Below are positions 24,479 through 32,400 of a stretch of DNA of 64,000 bases, one piece after another. Location of the stretch: contig CAVXAB010000031.1 in the NCBI GenBank assembly GCA_963759545.1, positions 62,001 to 126,000 on the forward strand, read 5' to 3'. The notes beneath the pieces were generated by a model that was given only the letters and a program-made list of their open reading frames with translations, had not been told where the DNA came from and did not search any database. How positions within the stretch are numbered: the stretch's first letter is position 1; each line of letters opens with the position of its first letter. A program made the position numbers and the translations under genes. This DNA comes from Trebonia sp963759545 (GTDB lineage Bacteria; Actinomycetota; Actinomycetes; Streptosporangiales; Streptosporangiaceae).

Positions 24479-26415
24479 ATAACAGGGTCATGACCCAGGC
24501 AAGGATCCGCCGCGCGCTCATCGCCCTCGCCCTGGTAGCGCTCGCCGTCTTCCCGCTGGTATCCGGCGACCTGTACTACCAGGCGATGCTGATCCTGACG
24601 TTCCTGCTCGCCATCGGCGCGACCGGCTGGAACATCATGGGCGGGTACGCCGGCTACATCTCGCTCGGCAACAGCGCCTTCATCGGCCTCGGCGCCTACA
24701 CCACAGGCATCCTCGCCGCCAAGGACAACGTGTCTCCGTTCCTTGGCTGCCTGGTCGGCGGCCTGGTAGCGGCGGTCGCGGCGGCGATCCTCAGCCTGGT
24801 GACCCGCCGCACCCGTGGCATGTACTTCATCATCGTCACGTTCGCCGCCCTGCAGTTGCTCGGCATCGTCGCGACGATCTGGTCCGGCCTCACCGGCGGC
24901 AGCCAGGGCCTGGCCCTGCCCATCCCCACCTGGCCGCTGGCCTACCAGAACTGGCCCTTCTACTACCCGCTGCTCGCCCTGCTCGTGCTGGCCGTCGCCG
25001 TCTCCGCCTGGGTCAGGCGCAGCAAGCTCGGCCTCGGCCTGTTCGCCATCCAGGATGACGAGGACAAGGCCGCCGGCCTCGGCCTCGCGACCAACGCCTA
25101 CAAGCTGATCGCGTTCGTCCTCGGCGGCACCTTCCTCGGCGTCGCGGGCGGCATCTACGCCTACGACGTGACGTTCCTCAACGTCAGCGCGGTGTTCGAC
25201 ATCGTCACGAGCATGCTGATCGTGCTGGCCGCGCTGCTCGGCGGCCGCGGCACCCTCTGGGGCCCGGTCCTCGGCGCGTTCATCATCGAGCCCCTCGCCA
25301 ACCTCACGAGCACCAGCCTGGGCGGCGCCAACGCCGGCGCGATCCGCCTGCTGCTGTTCGGCGGCCTGCTCGGCCTCGTGGTGCTCTTCCTGCCCCGCGG
25401 CCTGCTCCCCACCGTGTCGGGGTGGAAAAACCAACGGCACAGTCAAGATCAACAACAGCCCGATCCCGAACGACTTCGGCTGACTTCGTCCGGCACCATT
25501 ACTCCCGAGGATGGGCACCCTCAGGACCCCGCCCGACCGTCCCACCTGCTGGACGATGACCGCCGCAGCGGAAACCCAGCTCCGGTCGCCCCCGATCCCG
25601 CCGACCTCGCCCTCGCCCTCACCGGCACCGTCCTGGAGGTGCGCGCCCTGTCCAGGTCATTCGGCGGCCTGCGCGCCGTCGACGACGTGGACCTCGATCT
25701 CGCCCCGGCCAGTGTCACCGGCCTAATCGGCCCGAACGGCTCGGGCAAGACCACCTTGTTCAACCTCATCGACGGCACCGTGCGGCCGTCGTCCGGCCGG
25801 CTCACGCTCGCGGGCCACAGGCTCGACCGCGCGGGCCGCCAGGCCCGCGCCCACGCCGGCCTGGCCCGCACCTACCAACTGCCCCGCCTGTTCCCCAGCC
25901 TGACCGTGCTTGAGAACGTGGTGCTGGCCGAGCGGCGGCTTTCGCTTGCCAGGCTATTTCTCCCACGGGTGACCGCCGCCGAGCGCGCCAGGGCCATGCC
26001 GGTCCTCGCCGACCTTGGCCTCGCCCAGCACGCGAGCACCAGCCCGGCGGCCCTCAGCTACGGCCAGCGCAAGCTCATCGAACTCGCCCAGGTGCTCTGG
26101 CTAGCCCCGGCGGTCGTCCTGCTTGACGAGCCGGCCGCGGGCATCAGCCCGGCGCTGTCCCAGCGGCTCGCCGGCCTGATCCGCCAGCTGCGCGCGGCAG
26201 GAGTCGGCGTGCTGCTCGTCGAGCACGACGTCGCTTTCCTCGCCAGCCTGTCCGACCGGGTCTACGTCATGGCCAACGGCAAGATCATCGCCAGCGGCAC
26301 GGTGGCCGAGGTCAGCGCGGACCAGGCCGTCGTCGACGCCTACCTCGGCGACCAGGTGGCCCTCGCCGCGGGCAACCCCATCGCCGTCGGAAACACGGGG
26401 GAGTCGGCGTCATGA
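24475..26415 (+). CDS. LivM-LivG fusion: ABC importer permease plus ATPase
   Basis: 646 residues in one frame. Residues 1-320: LivM permease (GYAGYISLGNSAFIGLGAYT; VRRSKLGLGLFAIQDDEDKA; GTLWGPVLGAFIIEPL). Residues about 320-385: linker, partly encoded by repeat family B (QDQQQPDPERLRL). Residues about 386-646: LivG ATPase with Walker A GPNGSGKTT (about 420), Q-loop LARTYQLPRLF, signature LSYGQRKL, Walker B VVLLDEPAAG, switch EHDVAFL. The LivG part has the normal order and seems active. Such permease-ATPase fusions exist in this transporter family, but the linker here looks like the product of repeat insertion. ATGA overlaps link it to both neighbours. Confidence 0.88.
   Translation: MNNRVMTQARIRRALIALALVALAVFPLVSGDLYYQAMLILTFLLAIGATGWNIMGGYAGYISLGNSAFIGLGAYTTGILAAKDNVSPFLGCLVGGLVAAVAAAILSLVTRRTRGMYFIIVTFAALQLLGIVATIWSGLTGGSQGLALPIPTWPLAYQNWPFYYPLLALLVLAVAVSAWVRRSKLGLGLFAIQDDEDKAAGLGLATNAYKLIAFVLGGTFLGVAGGIYAYDVTFLNVSAVFDIVTSMLIVLAALLGGRGTLWGPVLGAFIIEPLANLTSTSLGGANAGAIRLLLFGGLLGLVVLFLPRGLLPTVSGWKNQRHSQDQQQPDPERLRLTSSGTITPEDGHPQDPARPSHLLDDDRRSGNPAPVAPDPADLALALTGTVLEVRALSRSFGGLRAVDDVDLDLAPASVTGLIGPNGSGKTTLFNLIDGTVRPSSGRLTLAGHRLDRAGRQARAHAGLARTYQLPRLFPSLTVLENVVLAERRLSLARLFLPRVTAAERARAMPVLADLGLAQHASTSPAALSYGQRKLIELAQVLWLAPAVVLLDEPAAGISPALSQRLAGLIRQLRAAGVGVLLVEHDVAFLASLSDRVYVMANGKIIASGTVAEVSADQAVVDAYLGDQVALAAGNPIAVGNTGESAS
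25446..25480 (+). repeat. repeat family B, copy inside the LivM-LivG linker
   Basis: GATCAACAACAGCCCGATCC leads to CCGAA-CGAC-TTCGG (25466-25479). The last 15 bases are identical to the copy in paaA (7236-7250) and the reading frame is the same (ERLR in both peptides). Confidence 0.6.
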
Positions 26416-27155
26416 TCGAGATCAGCGGCCTAGTCGCCGGCTACGGCGGCCTCGACATCCTGCGCGGCGTCGACCTCAGCGTCGACCGCGGCGGCATCAC
26501 CTGCATCGTCGGCCCGAACGGAGCGGGCAAGTCCACCGTGCTGAAGGCGGTCAGCGGCGTCCTGCGCCCCAAGGCCGGCTCGGTGACCATCGACGGCACT
26601 GACCTGACCGGACGGGACCCCGAGGCGATCCTGCGCGCGGGCGTCGCGCAGGTCCCGCAGCGGAACGGCCTGTTCACCAGGCTGACCGTCCGGCAGAACG
26701 TGCTCATGGGCGCCTACGTGATCAGGAAGCAGCGCAGGCACATCGAGGCCCGCTACGACGCGCTGGCCGAGACCTTCCCGATCCTCGCGACGCGGCCTGG
26801 CGTCGCGGCGGGCACGCTGTCTGGCGGGCAGCGGCGGATGGTCGAGTTCGCCCGCGCCCTCATGCTCGAGCCCACGGTGGTCCTGCTCGACGAGCCCACC
26901 CTTGGCCTCGACCCGGCGAGCCTGGCGATCATCCGCGACAGCGTCCGCGCGATGATCGCCGCGGGCACGACGATCCTGATGGTCGAGCAGAACGTCCGGT
27001 TCGGCCTTTCCATGGCGACCCACGCCACGGTGCTGACCGCCGGGACCGTCGCGCTCAACGGCACGGCCGCCGAGGTCGCCGCCCACCCGGGCCTGATGGA
27101 CCTGTTCTTCGGCGACGCCACGGCCGCGGGGAGACACGAGGCAGGCGCCCGGTGA
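26412..27155 (+). CDS. ABC importer ATPase, LivF type
   Basis: 247 residues, normal LivF length. Walker A GPNGAGKST (about 36-44), Q-loop VAQVPQRNGLFTRLTVRQNV, signature LSGGQRRMVEFARAL, Walker B TVVLLDEPTLGLD and switch His replaced by Gln in MVEQNVRFGLSMA, which is normal for LivF. It pairs with the LivG half of the preceding fusion protein to drive import. The gene overlaps both neighbours by 4 bases. Confidence 0.92.
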   Translation: MIEISGLVAGYGGLDILRGVDLSVDRGGITCIVGPNGAGKSTVLKAVSGVLRPKAGSVTIDGTDLTGRDPEAILRAGVAQVPQRNGLFTRLTVRQNVLMGAYVIRKQRRHIEARYDALAETFPILATRPGVAAGTLSGGQRRMVEFARALMLEPTVVLLDEPTLGLDPASLAIIRDSVRAMIAAGTTILMVEQNVRFGLSMATHATVLTAGTVALNGTAAEVAAHPGLMDLFFGDATAAGRHEAGAR

Positions 27156-27919
27156 ACGCGTTCCTCGACCGGCTGCGCGGCAGCGACCCGGTGCTGATGC
27201 TCGCCATCCGCAGCAGCCGCACCGCCGACGTCGTACGCATCGCCAAGTCCACCGGGCACCACGCCGTGCTGGTGGACCTGGAGCACTCGACGATGCCGCT
27301 AGACGTCGCGGCAAGCCTGTGCGCGACGGCGGGCGACCTGGGCCTGTTCCCCTTCGTCCGGGTCAGGGAACGTGACTACGGCGCCCTCGGCCCGCTGCTC
27401 GACTGCGGCGCGCAGGGGATCATCGCGCCGCGCGTCGAGACGGCGGCCGAGGCGGCGACCATCGCCAGGGCGTGCCGGTTCGCCCCGCGCGGCCAGCGGT
27501 CTCAGCTCGCCACGGTGCCCCTCGCCGGCATGCGGCCGACTCCCGCCGCGACGCTGAACCCGGCACTCGACGACGCGACGATCGTCCAGATCCTGATCGA
27601 GACCCCCGCCGGCGTGGCAAGCGCGGACGAGATCGCGGCGGTCGACGGGGTCGACATGCTGGCGTTCGGCGCGAACGACTTCACCGCCGAACTCGGCGCG
27701 CCAGGGCAGTACACCGACCCGCGCGTGACCGAGGCGATCGGCGCCCTGGCCGCAGCCTGCAAGCGACACGGCAAGCCGCTCATGGTCGGCGGCATTCAGG
27801 ACCCGGTGTTGTTGCGTGACCTGGACTCGGCTGGTGTCTGCCCGCTGCGGCTGACCGGGACCGACACCGACATGCTCTACGCAGGCGCGGCCGCCCGCAC
27901 GGAAAGGTTCCTGAAATGA
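27152..27919 (+). CDS. HpcH/HpaI-family aldolase (class II, pyruvate-type)
   Basis: 255 residues from a GTG at 27152. Features of the metal-dependent TIM-barrel aldolases: VLVDLEHSTMPLD (42-54), FVRVRERDYGALGPLLDCGAQ, QGIIAPRVETAAEAA, the metal-ligand Glu in QILIETPAGV and the metal-ligand Asp in AFGANDFTAELG. Family members split 4-hydroxy-2-oxo acids into pyruvate and an aldehyde, or act as citrate-lyase-like aldolases. In this operon it should cleave the product of the imported compound. Substrate unknown. ATGA/GTGA overlaps link it to LivF and to the amidohydrolase. Confidence 0.87.
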   Translation: MNAFLDRLRGSDPVLMLAIRSSRTADVVRIAKSTGHHAVLVDLEHSTMPLDVAASLCATAGDLGLFPFVRVRERDYGALGPLLDCGAQGIIAPRVETAAEAATIARACRFAPRGQRSQLATVPLAGMRPTPAATLNPALDDATIVQILIETPAGVASADEIAAVDGVDMLAFGANDFTAELGAPGQYTDPRVTEAIGALAAACKRHGKPLMVGGIQDPVLLRDLDSAGVCPLRLTGTDTDMLYAGAAARTERFLK

Positions 27920-28776
27920 CGGAGATCCTGCGATGCACGCCGATGCGGGCCGCCGAGACCAACACGCCCCCGGCCTTCGCCATGCCGTCCGGCGCCTGCG
28001 ACGCCCACTTCCACGTGTTCGAGCCCGGCTACCCGCACGTCCCCGACCCGCTCTACACGTTCCCCGACGGCACCGTCGAGCAGTACCTCGCGCTGACCGC
28101 GGCGCTCGGCATCGAGCGCATGGTCCTCGTCCAGCCCACCTTCTACGGCACCGACAACAGCCTGCTCGTCGACGTACTCAAGCGGCTTGGCCCGCGCTGC
28201 GGCGGCGTGGTCCGCATCGAGGAGGACACCACCGACGCAGAGCTCGACGCCTTCCACGAGATCGGTGTCCGCGCCATCAGGCTCGACCTGTTCGCCCGCG
28301 CGAGCTGGCCAACGGCGGACCTCATCGCCTACATCCGCCGGATGGCCGCCCGCGCCACCCCGCGCGGCTGGCACCTGCAGTTCTACACGCCGGGCGCGAT
28401 CGTCCGCGACCTGCTGCCGTTCCTCGCCGACCTGGAGGACACCTTCGTCATCGACCACATGGGTTACATGACGGAACCGGACCAGGACTTCGAGCGCCGC
28501 CTGCTTGCCCTCTTGGCCCAGGGCAGCTGCTGGATCAAGCTGTCCGGTGCGTACCGGGTGGCGAAGTACAAGCCGCTTAGTTCTGTGGCCCCGCTCGGCC
28601 GCGCCCTCGTCGCCGCCCGCCCCGACCGCCTGATCTGGGGTTCCGACTGGCCGCACCTCCCTGACGGCCAGCGCGACACCGGCGAGATCCTGAACCTCCT
28701 GGCCGACTGGGCGCCGACCGAGGAGGCCCGCCAGGCGATCCTGGTCGACGGCCCGGCCCGCCTCTTCTTCTCCTAG
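27916..28776 (+). CDS. amidohydrolase-superfamily lactonase, PDC hydrolase (LigI)-like
   Basis: 286 residues. TIM-barrel metal-type hydrolase: CDAHFHVFEPGYP (HxH at 34-36), VRAIRLDLFAR, VIDHMGYM (His about 180) and WGSDWPHL (catalytic Asp about 240). The closest recognised family is 2-pyrone-4,6-dicarboxylate hydrolase and related sugar-lactone hydrolases, which open lactones without needing a bound metal in LigI. With the HpcH/HpaI aldolase just before it this gives a plausible lactone-opening plus aldol-cleavage pair, as in protocatechuate 4,5-cleavage or gallate pathways. The compound is not identified. Last gene of the operon. Confidence 0.85.
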   Translation: MTEILRCTPMRAAETNTPPAFAMPSGACDAHFHVFEPGYPHVPDPLYTFPDGTVEQYLALTAALGIERMVLVQPTFYGTDNSLLVDVLKRLGPRCGGVVRIEEDTTDAELDAFHEIGVRAIRLDLFARASWPTADLIAYIRRMAARATPRGWHLQFYTPGAIVRDLLPFLADLEDTFVIDHMGYMTEPDQDFERRLLALLAQGSCWIKLSGAYRVAKYKPLSSVAPLGRALVAARPDRLIWGSDWPHLPDGQRDTGEILNLLADWAPTEEARQAILVDGPARLFFS

Positions 28777-28816
28777 CGCCCTGTTCTCGTAGCGCCCTGT
28801 TCTCCTAGCGCTAGGG
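28774..28816 (+). repeat. 16-bp short tandem repeat after the operon
   Basis: TAGCGCCCTGTTCTC(G/C) occurs twice (28774-28789, 28790-28805) and begins a third time (TAGCGC). Each copy carries a TAG, the first being the stop of the amidohydrolase. Confidence 0.75.
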
Positions 28817-28850
28817 CCGCACGGGAAGGGAGCCGGCCTAGGCTGGGAGG

Positions 28851-29732
28851 GTGAGCGAGGAACCGTCCGCTGCGGCCGAGGCCACGGTGGCGGGTGCCCG
28901 GTACGAAGGCACGTGGGGATCCGTGCTGAGCAGTCAGGAGTTTGCCGCGATCGGCGGCGTGGGCTTTGCGCCGGTCGGGCAGGTGTTCGGCGCGGCCGTG
29001 TACGCCGCCGGGTCCGCCAGCGGTTACGCCTGCCCGGGGGCGCCGGGATCCTCGGGCGGCGTGCTGCCCGCGCGGCCGGCCGCCCGGGTGCCGGCGCGGG
29101 GCGATCCCGGAGTCTTCGGGCCGCTGGTGGAAGCCATGTACCAGGCCAGGCGCGTGGCCGTTGACCGGATGACCGCCGAGTGCGCGGGGCTTGGCGGTCA
29201 CGGGGTCGTGGGGGTCAATCTGTCTAGCGGGTCGTTCTTCCTCGGCGGCCTTGAGTTCACGGCCATCGGCACCGCGGTGCGCGCGACGGGCGCCGCGGGG
29301 CTGCGGGTTCCTTTTACTTCCGCTCTGTCCGGCCAGGACTTCGCCAGGCTGATCACGGCGGGCTGGGTGCCTGCCGGGCTGGTGCTCGGCATCGCGATCG
29401 GCTCGCGGCACGATGACCGGACGACCACCAGGCAGGGCCGACCGTGGTCAGGCAACGTCGAGATGGCCGGCTGGACGGAGCTGGTGAACCAGACGCGGCA
29501 GGACGCCAGGCGCCGGCTGGAACAGGACGTACGGCGGCTCGGCGCCGAGGGCGTGGTGACCGGCGACATGCGGCTGCGGGTTCGCGCGCGGGACTGCCCG
29601 GCCGCGGTGGGCCGCCGCGACCACATCGTGGAGGTCACGCTCATCGGCACCGCCATCGCCAGCTTCTCCAACGCCGGCCACCGTCCCGCCGGCCCGCCCC
29701 TGGCGGTCATGCCACTCGGCCCGCGGCGCTGA
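28851..29732 (+). CDS. double UPF0145/YbjQ-type (heavy-metal-binding-like) domain protein
   Basis: 293 residues from a GTG at 28851. It has two copies of the YbjQ-like fold. The first (about 20-140) contains VGFAPVGQVFGAAVYAAGSA and EAMYQARRVAVDRMTAECAG LGGHGVVGVNL. The second (about 155-285) contains SALSGQDFARLITAGWVPAG, VNQTRQDARRRLEQDVRRLG AEGVV and HIVEVTLIGTAIASF. These proteins form small pentameric beta-rich assemblies of unknown function; the metal-binding label is historical and no Cys/His cluster is seen. The gene stands alone after the catabolic operon and before a long repeat-filled gap. Confidence 0.78.
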   Translation: MSEEPSAAAEATVAGARYEGTWGSVLSSQEFAAIGGVGFAPVGQVFGAAVYAAGSASGYACPGAPGSSGGVLPARPAARVPARGDPGVFGPLVEAMYQARRVAVDRMTAECAGLGGHGVVGVNLSSGSFFLGGLEFTAIGTAVRATGAAGLRVPFTSALSGQDFARLITAGWVPAGLVLGIAIGSRHDDRTTTRQGRPWSGNVEMAGWTELVNQTRQDARRRLEQDVRRLGAEGVVTGDMRLRVRARDCPAAVGRRDHIVEVTLIGTAIASFSNAGHRPAGPPLAVMPLGPRR

Positions 29733-29787
29733 TCACCCGGAGCAAGCCCGGGCGCAACGGCTATCAGTTCCTTCCACCCATCCCCGC

Positions 29788-30016
29788 CAACCTGGCAAGG
29801 CGCAAGCTCGCCCGCCGGCAGGCGACCGGCCGCCCGCAACCTAATCACCCGACCCGGCCGACATCACCCGACCCCGCCGACCTGGCGGAGCTGAAGCTCT
29901 CGGGCCGGCAGGCGACGAGCCGCCCGCAACCTAATCACCCGACCCGGCCGACATCACCCGACCCCGGCGACCTGGCGGAGCTGAAGCTCTCGGGCCGGCA
30001 GGCGACCAGCCGCCCT
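29788..30016 (+). repeat. 90-bp tandem repeat, about 2.5 units
   Basis: The marker GGCGAC recurs at 29821, 29911 and 30001, and CTAATCACCC at 29841 and 29931, giving an exact 90-base period. The two full units differ at only a few bases. The period is a multiple of three and the + strand frame is open through all units (30-residue unit QPNHPTRPTSPDPADLAELK...), but that frame has no good start and is out of frame with the gene ending at 29732. Confidence 0.85.
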
Positions 30017-30033
30017 AAGCAACCCCGGGCACT

Positions 30034-30245
30034 CAATGCCGCTGATTCAAGTGGTGCGTGGTGTCCGTGAGATCCGTGTGCGGGCTGGCACGCGGCGCCC
30101 GGGCACGGGCGCGGCGTGATCGCGGGTGATTTTCATGATCATGTGGATTCCGCATCGAATAAGATGCCGAATCCCCATGATCATGGTCCGGGCCGCGGTG
30201 CCGCCGGGACAATCCGGACGAAACGGGCACGCCCGGACCCGGGGC
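30034..30245 (+). repeat. repeat family A, copy 3
   Basis: Left end CAATGCCGCTGATTCAAGTG, then a region matching copies 1 and 4 (CACGCGGCGCCCG), and the hairpin 30132-30183 with 23-bp arms (two mismatches) and a 6-base loop, followed by GGTCCGGGCCGCGGTGCCGC. The right terminal repeat is not recognisable here. Between this copy and the VOC gene at 30414 nothing else was recognised. Confidence 0.75.
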
Positions 30246-30413
30246 TCGCATTCCTTGGCCACCAGGGCGTCCCACCGTCGCCACGTCTCCCACGACGCGG
30301 GCCGCCGGACGGCTGGCGAGCTCAGCCCGGGAGATCCACCGGGCGCTTTACGGCAAGGCCGCCGTGCCGGACTCCGGTGCCAGGCCTGGTACCTGGGCTG
30401 AGAGGATCGCACT

Positions 30414-30800
30414 GTGGAAATCCTGAGCAGCCGTATCCTGCTGCGCCCCGCCGACCTCGACCGGAGCCGGCGCTTCTACCGTGATGCGCTTGGCCTGGCG
30501 GTCTACCGCGAGTTCGGGCCCGCGGCCGATCCCTCGGTCGTGTTCTTCCTCGGCCAGGGACTGCTCGAGGTCTCCGGGCACGGGTCAGGCCCTTCCGGGG
30601 GTCCGGTCATGATCTGGCTGCAGGTTCGCGATGTCCGGGCCGAGCACGGCCGCCTCGCCGCGGCAGGCGTCCGCGTTCTCCGGGAGCCAGCCGAGGAGCC
30701 CTGGGGCCTGACCGAGATGTGGATCGAGGACCCCGATGGCGTCGCGATCGTCCTCGTCGAAGTACCCGCCGACCATCCGCTGCGCCGCGACCAGCGATAA
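30414..30800 (+). CDS. VOC (glyoxalase/bleomycin-resistance) superfamily protein
   Basis: 128 residues from a GTG at 30414. Two beta-alpha-beta-beta-beta modules: LLRPADLDRSRRFYRDALGL (8-27), then VMIWLQVRDVRAEHGRLAAA, and the end TEMWIEDPDGVAIVLVEVP. Metal-ligand candidates are the acidic residue in the final strand (VLVEV) and Glu in LLEVSGHG. Family members are dioxygenases, isomerases or binding proteins, so the reaction cannot be named. Single gene on the + strand, convergent with the bkd operon. Confidence 0.82.
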   Translation: MEILSSRILLRPADLDRSRRFYRDALGLAVYREFGPAADPSVVFFLGQGLLEVSGHGSGPSGGPVMIWLQVRDVRAEHGRLAAAGVRVLREPAEEPWGLTEMWIEDPDGVAIVLVEVPADHPLRRDQR

Positions 30801-30831
30801 CGCATTAGCCCCGCCACCCGCGGCAGCTTGA

Positions 30832-32400
30832 TTACATGTCGCCTAGGGCGGTGGCCGGGGACTCGACGCAGTCGGCGACGTAGCGGAGGAAGCCGCCGGC
30901 CGTGCCGCCGTCGCAAGCGCGGTGGTCGAAGGCCAGGGTGAGCTCAGTGACCTTGCGGACGGTGAGCTGGCCGTCCACCACCCACGGGCGGTCGATCACG
31001 CGGCCCATGCCGAGGATCGCGACCTCCGGATGGTTGATGATGGCGGCGGATCCGTCGACGCCGAACACGCCGTAGTTGTTCACCGTGAATGTGCCGCCGG
31101 TAAGGTCCGCCGGGGCGAGGCGGCGCTCGCGGGCCGCCGTCGTGCGCTCCGCCAGACGGGCAGAAAGGTCCCGGGTGGTCAGCCGGTGCGCGTCGTGCAC
31201 GACGGGGACAACCAGGCCGTGGTCGGTCTGCGCGGCGAAGCCGAGGTTGACCCGCTCCGGCACGATGATCTCGTCCCGCTCGATGCGGGCGTTGAGCTCG
31301 GGGTAGCGGCGCAGCCCGAGGATGGTGAACCTGGCGAGCAGGGCGAGCAGGCTGACCGGCCGCTTGGGATCGGCCGTATTCAGCGCGCGCCGCGTCTCGA
31401 CCAGGTCGGTGGCGTCGACGTCGACCCAGACGGTCGCCTCGGGGATCTCCCGGCGGGAACGGGACAGCTTGTCGGCCGCCGCCCGGCGCGCGCCGCGCAG
31501 CGGGATACGGCGCTCGCCAGTCCCGGTCTCCGTGTCGACGTTGGGCCTCGGAGGCTCCTGCTCCGTGGCGCGCCCGGTGATGGCCAGGCGGACGTCCTCG
31601 CGGCTTATCACGCCTGCTGGACCGGTTCCGGTGAGGGTGGTCAGGTCAAGGCCGGCGTCCCTGGCTTCCTTGCGGACGAGCGGCGAGATCACCGCGACCC
31701 GGCGGGGCCGGTCAGGTGCGGCGGGCGGCGCGGCCGGCCCGGACGCTGCTGGCCCGGACGTTGCGGGTACGGACGGCGCGGGTACGGACGGCGCGGGTAC
31801 AGACGGCGCGGGCGTTCCCGGCGGTGGGGCCGCGGGCCTGGCGGGACGGGCCGGGGGAGCGCCCGCGGGCGGCGCGACGGCCGTGCCGCCGGCCCGGCGA
31901 CGGCCGCGTCGGCTGCGGGTCGGCGCGGCCCCGGCGAGAGAGCCGGTGCCGTAGCCGATCAGGACGCTGCCGCTGGCTTCGTCGCCGCTAACCGGCGCGT
32001 CGCCTGCCACTTCGCCCGTTGCCGCCGCGCCTGTTGCCGCCGCGTCCTCGGTCGCCGCGTCTCCGGTCGCCGCGCCGCGGGCGGCGGCGTCGGCGACTCC
32101 GTTTGCCGTGGCCTGGGATTGCTCGGGTACGACGACGCCTGGCTCGCGGAAGCCCGCCGCCGGCTCTTCCGCCTCGACGGTGAGCAGCGGCTGCCCGACG
32201 GAGATGGTGCTTCCGGCCGCCGCGTGCAAGGCGGCGACCACGCCCGCGTAAGGGACGGGAACCTCGACGACGGCCTTGGCGGTCTCCACCTCGGCGATCA
32301 CCTGGTCGACCGCGACGCGGTCGCCCGGCTTGACGCGCCAGGCGATGACCTCAGCCTCCTCAAGCCCCTCACCGAGGTCGGGGAGCAGGAAATCAGGCAT
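30832..32400 (-). CDS. bkdC: branched-chain 2-oxoacid dehydrogenase E2 (dihydrolipoyl acyltransferase)
   Basis: 522 residues from the ATG at 32400. Single N-terminal lipoyl domain with the lipoylated Lys in VETAKAVVEVP (about 43). A long Ala/Pro/Gly linker with repeated APSVP units follows. Next is the peripheral-subunit-binding domain (VISPLVRKEARDAGLDLTTL, TGTGPAGVISREDV) and the catalytic acyltransferase domain ending with the active-site His in FDHRACDGGTAGGFL. It transfers acyl groups from E1 to CoA in breakdown of Val, Ile and Leu, supplying acyl-CoA starters. The E3 gene is not in this window. Last gene of the bkd operon, overlapping E1 beta by 8 bases. Confidence 0.93.
   Translation of the reverse strand: MPDFLLPDLGEGLEEAEVIAWRVKPGDRVAVDQVIAEVETAKAVVEVPVPYAGVVAALHAAAGSTISVGQPLLTVEAEEPAAGFREPGVVVPEQSQATANGVADAAARGAATGDAATEDAAATGAAATGEVAGDAPVSGDEASGSVLIGYGTGSLAGAAPTRSRRGRRRAGGTAVAPPAGAPPARPARPAAPPPGTPAPSVPAPSVPAPSVPATSGPAASGPAAPPAAPDRPRRVAVISPLVRKEARDAGLDLTTLTGTGPAGVISREDVRLAITGRATEQEPPRPNVDTETGTGERRIPLRGARRAAADKLSRSRREIPEATVWVDVDATDLVETRRALNTADPKRPVSLLALLARFTILGLRRYPELNARIERDEIIVPERVNLGFAAQTDHGLVVPVVHDAHRLTTRDLSARLAERTTAARERRLAPADLTGGTFTVNNYGVFGVDGSAAIINHPEVAILGMGRVIDRPWVVDGQLTVRKVTELTLAFDHRACDGGTAGGFLRYVADCVESPATALGDM
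31763..31812 (-). repeat. 15-bp repeats in the E2 linker
   Basis: GCGGGTACGGACGGC-type units, three near-identical copies, encode APSVP repeats of the flexible linker between the lipoyl and binding domains. Copy number is likely variable. Confidence 0.75.

Noticed and set aside
29788..30016. CRISPR array
   Set aside because: The 90-bp units are contiguous and nearly identical, with no variable spacers and no cas genes.
29444..30070. 209-codon frame through the 90-bp repeat as a gene
   Set aside because: The first half is a shifted frame of the UPF0145 gene and there is no plausible start. Kept only as a note on the repeat.
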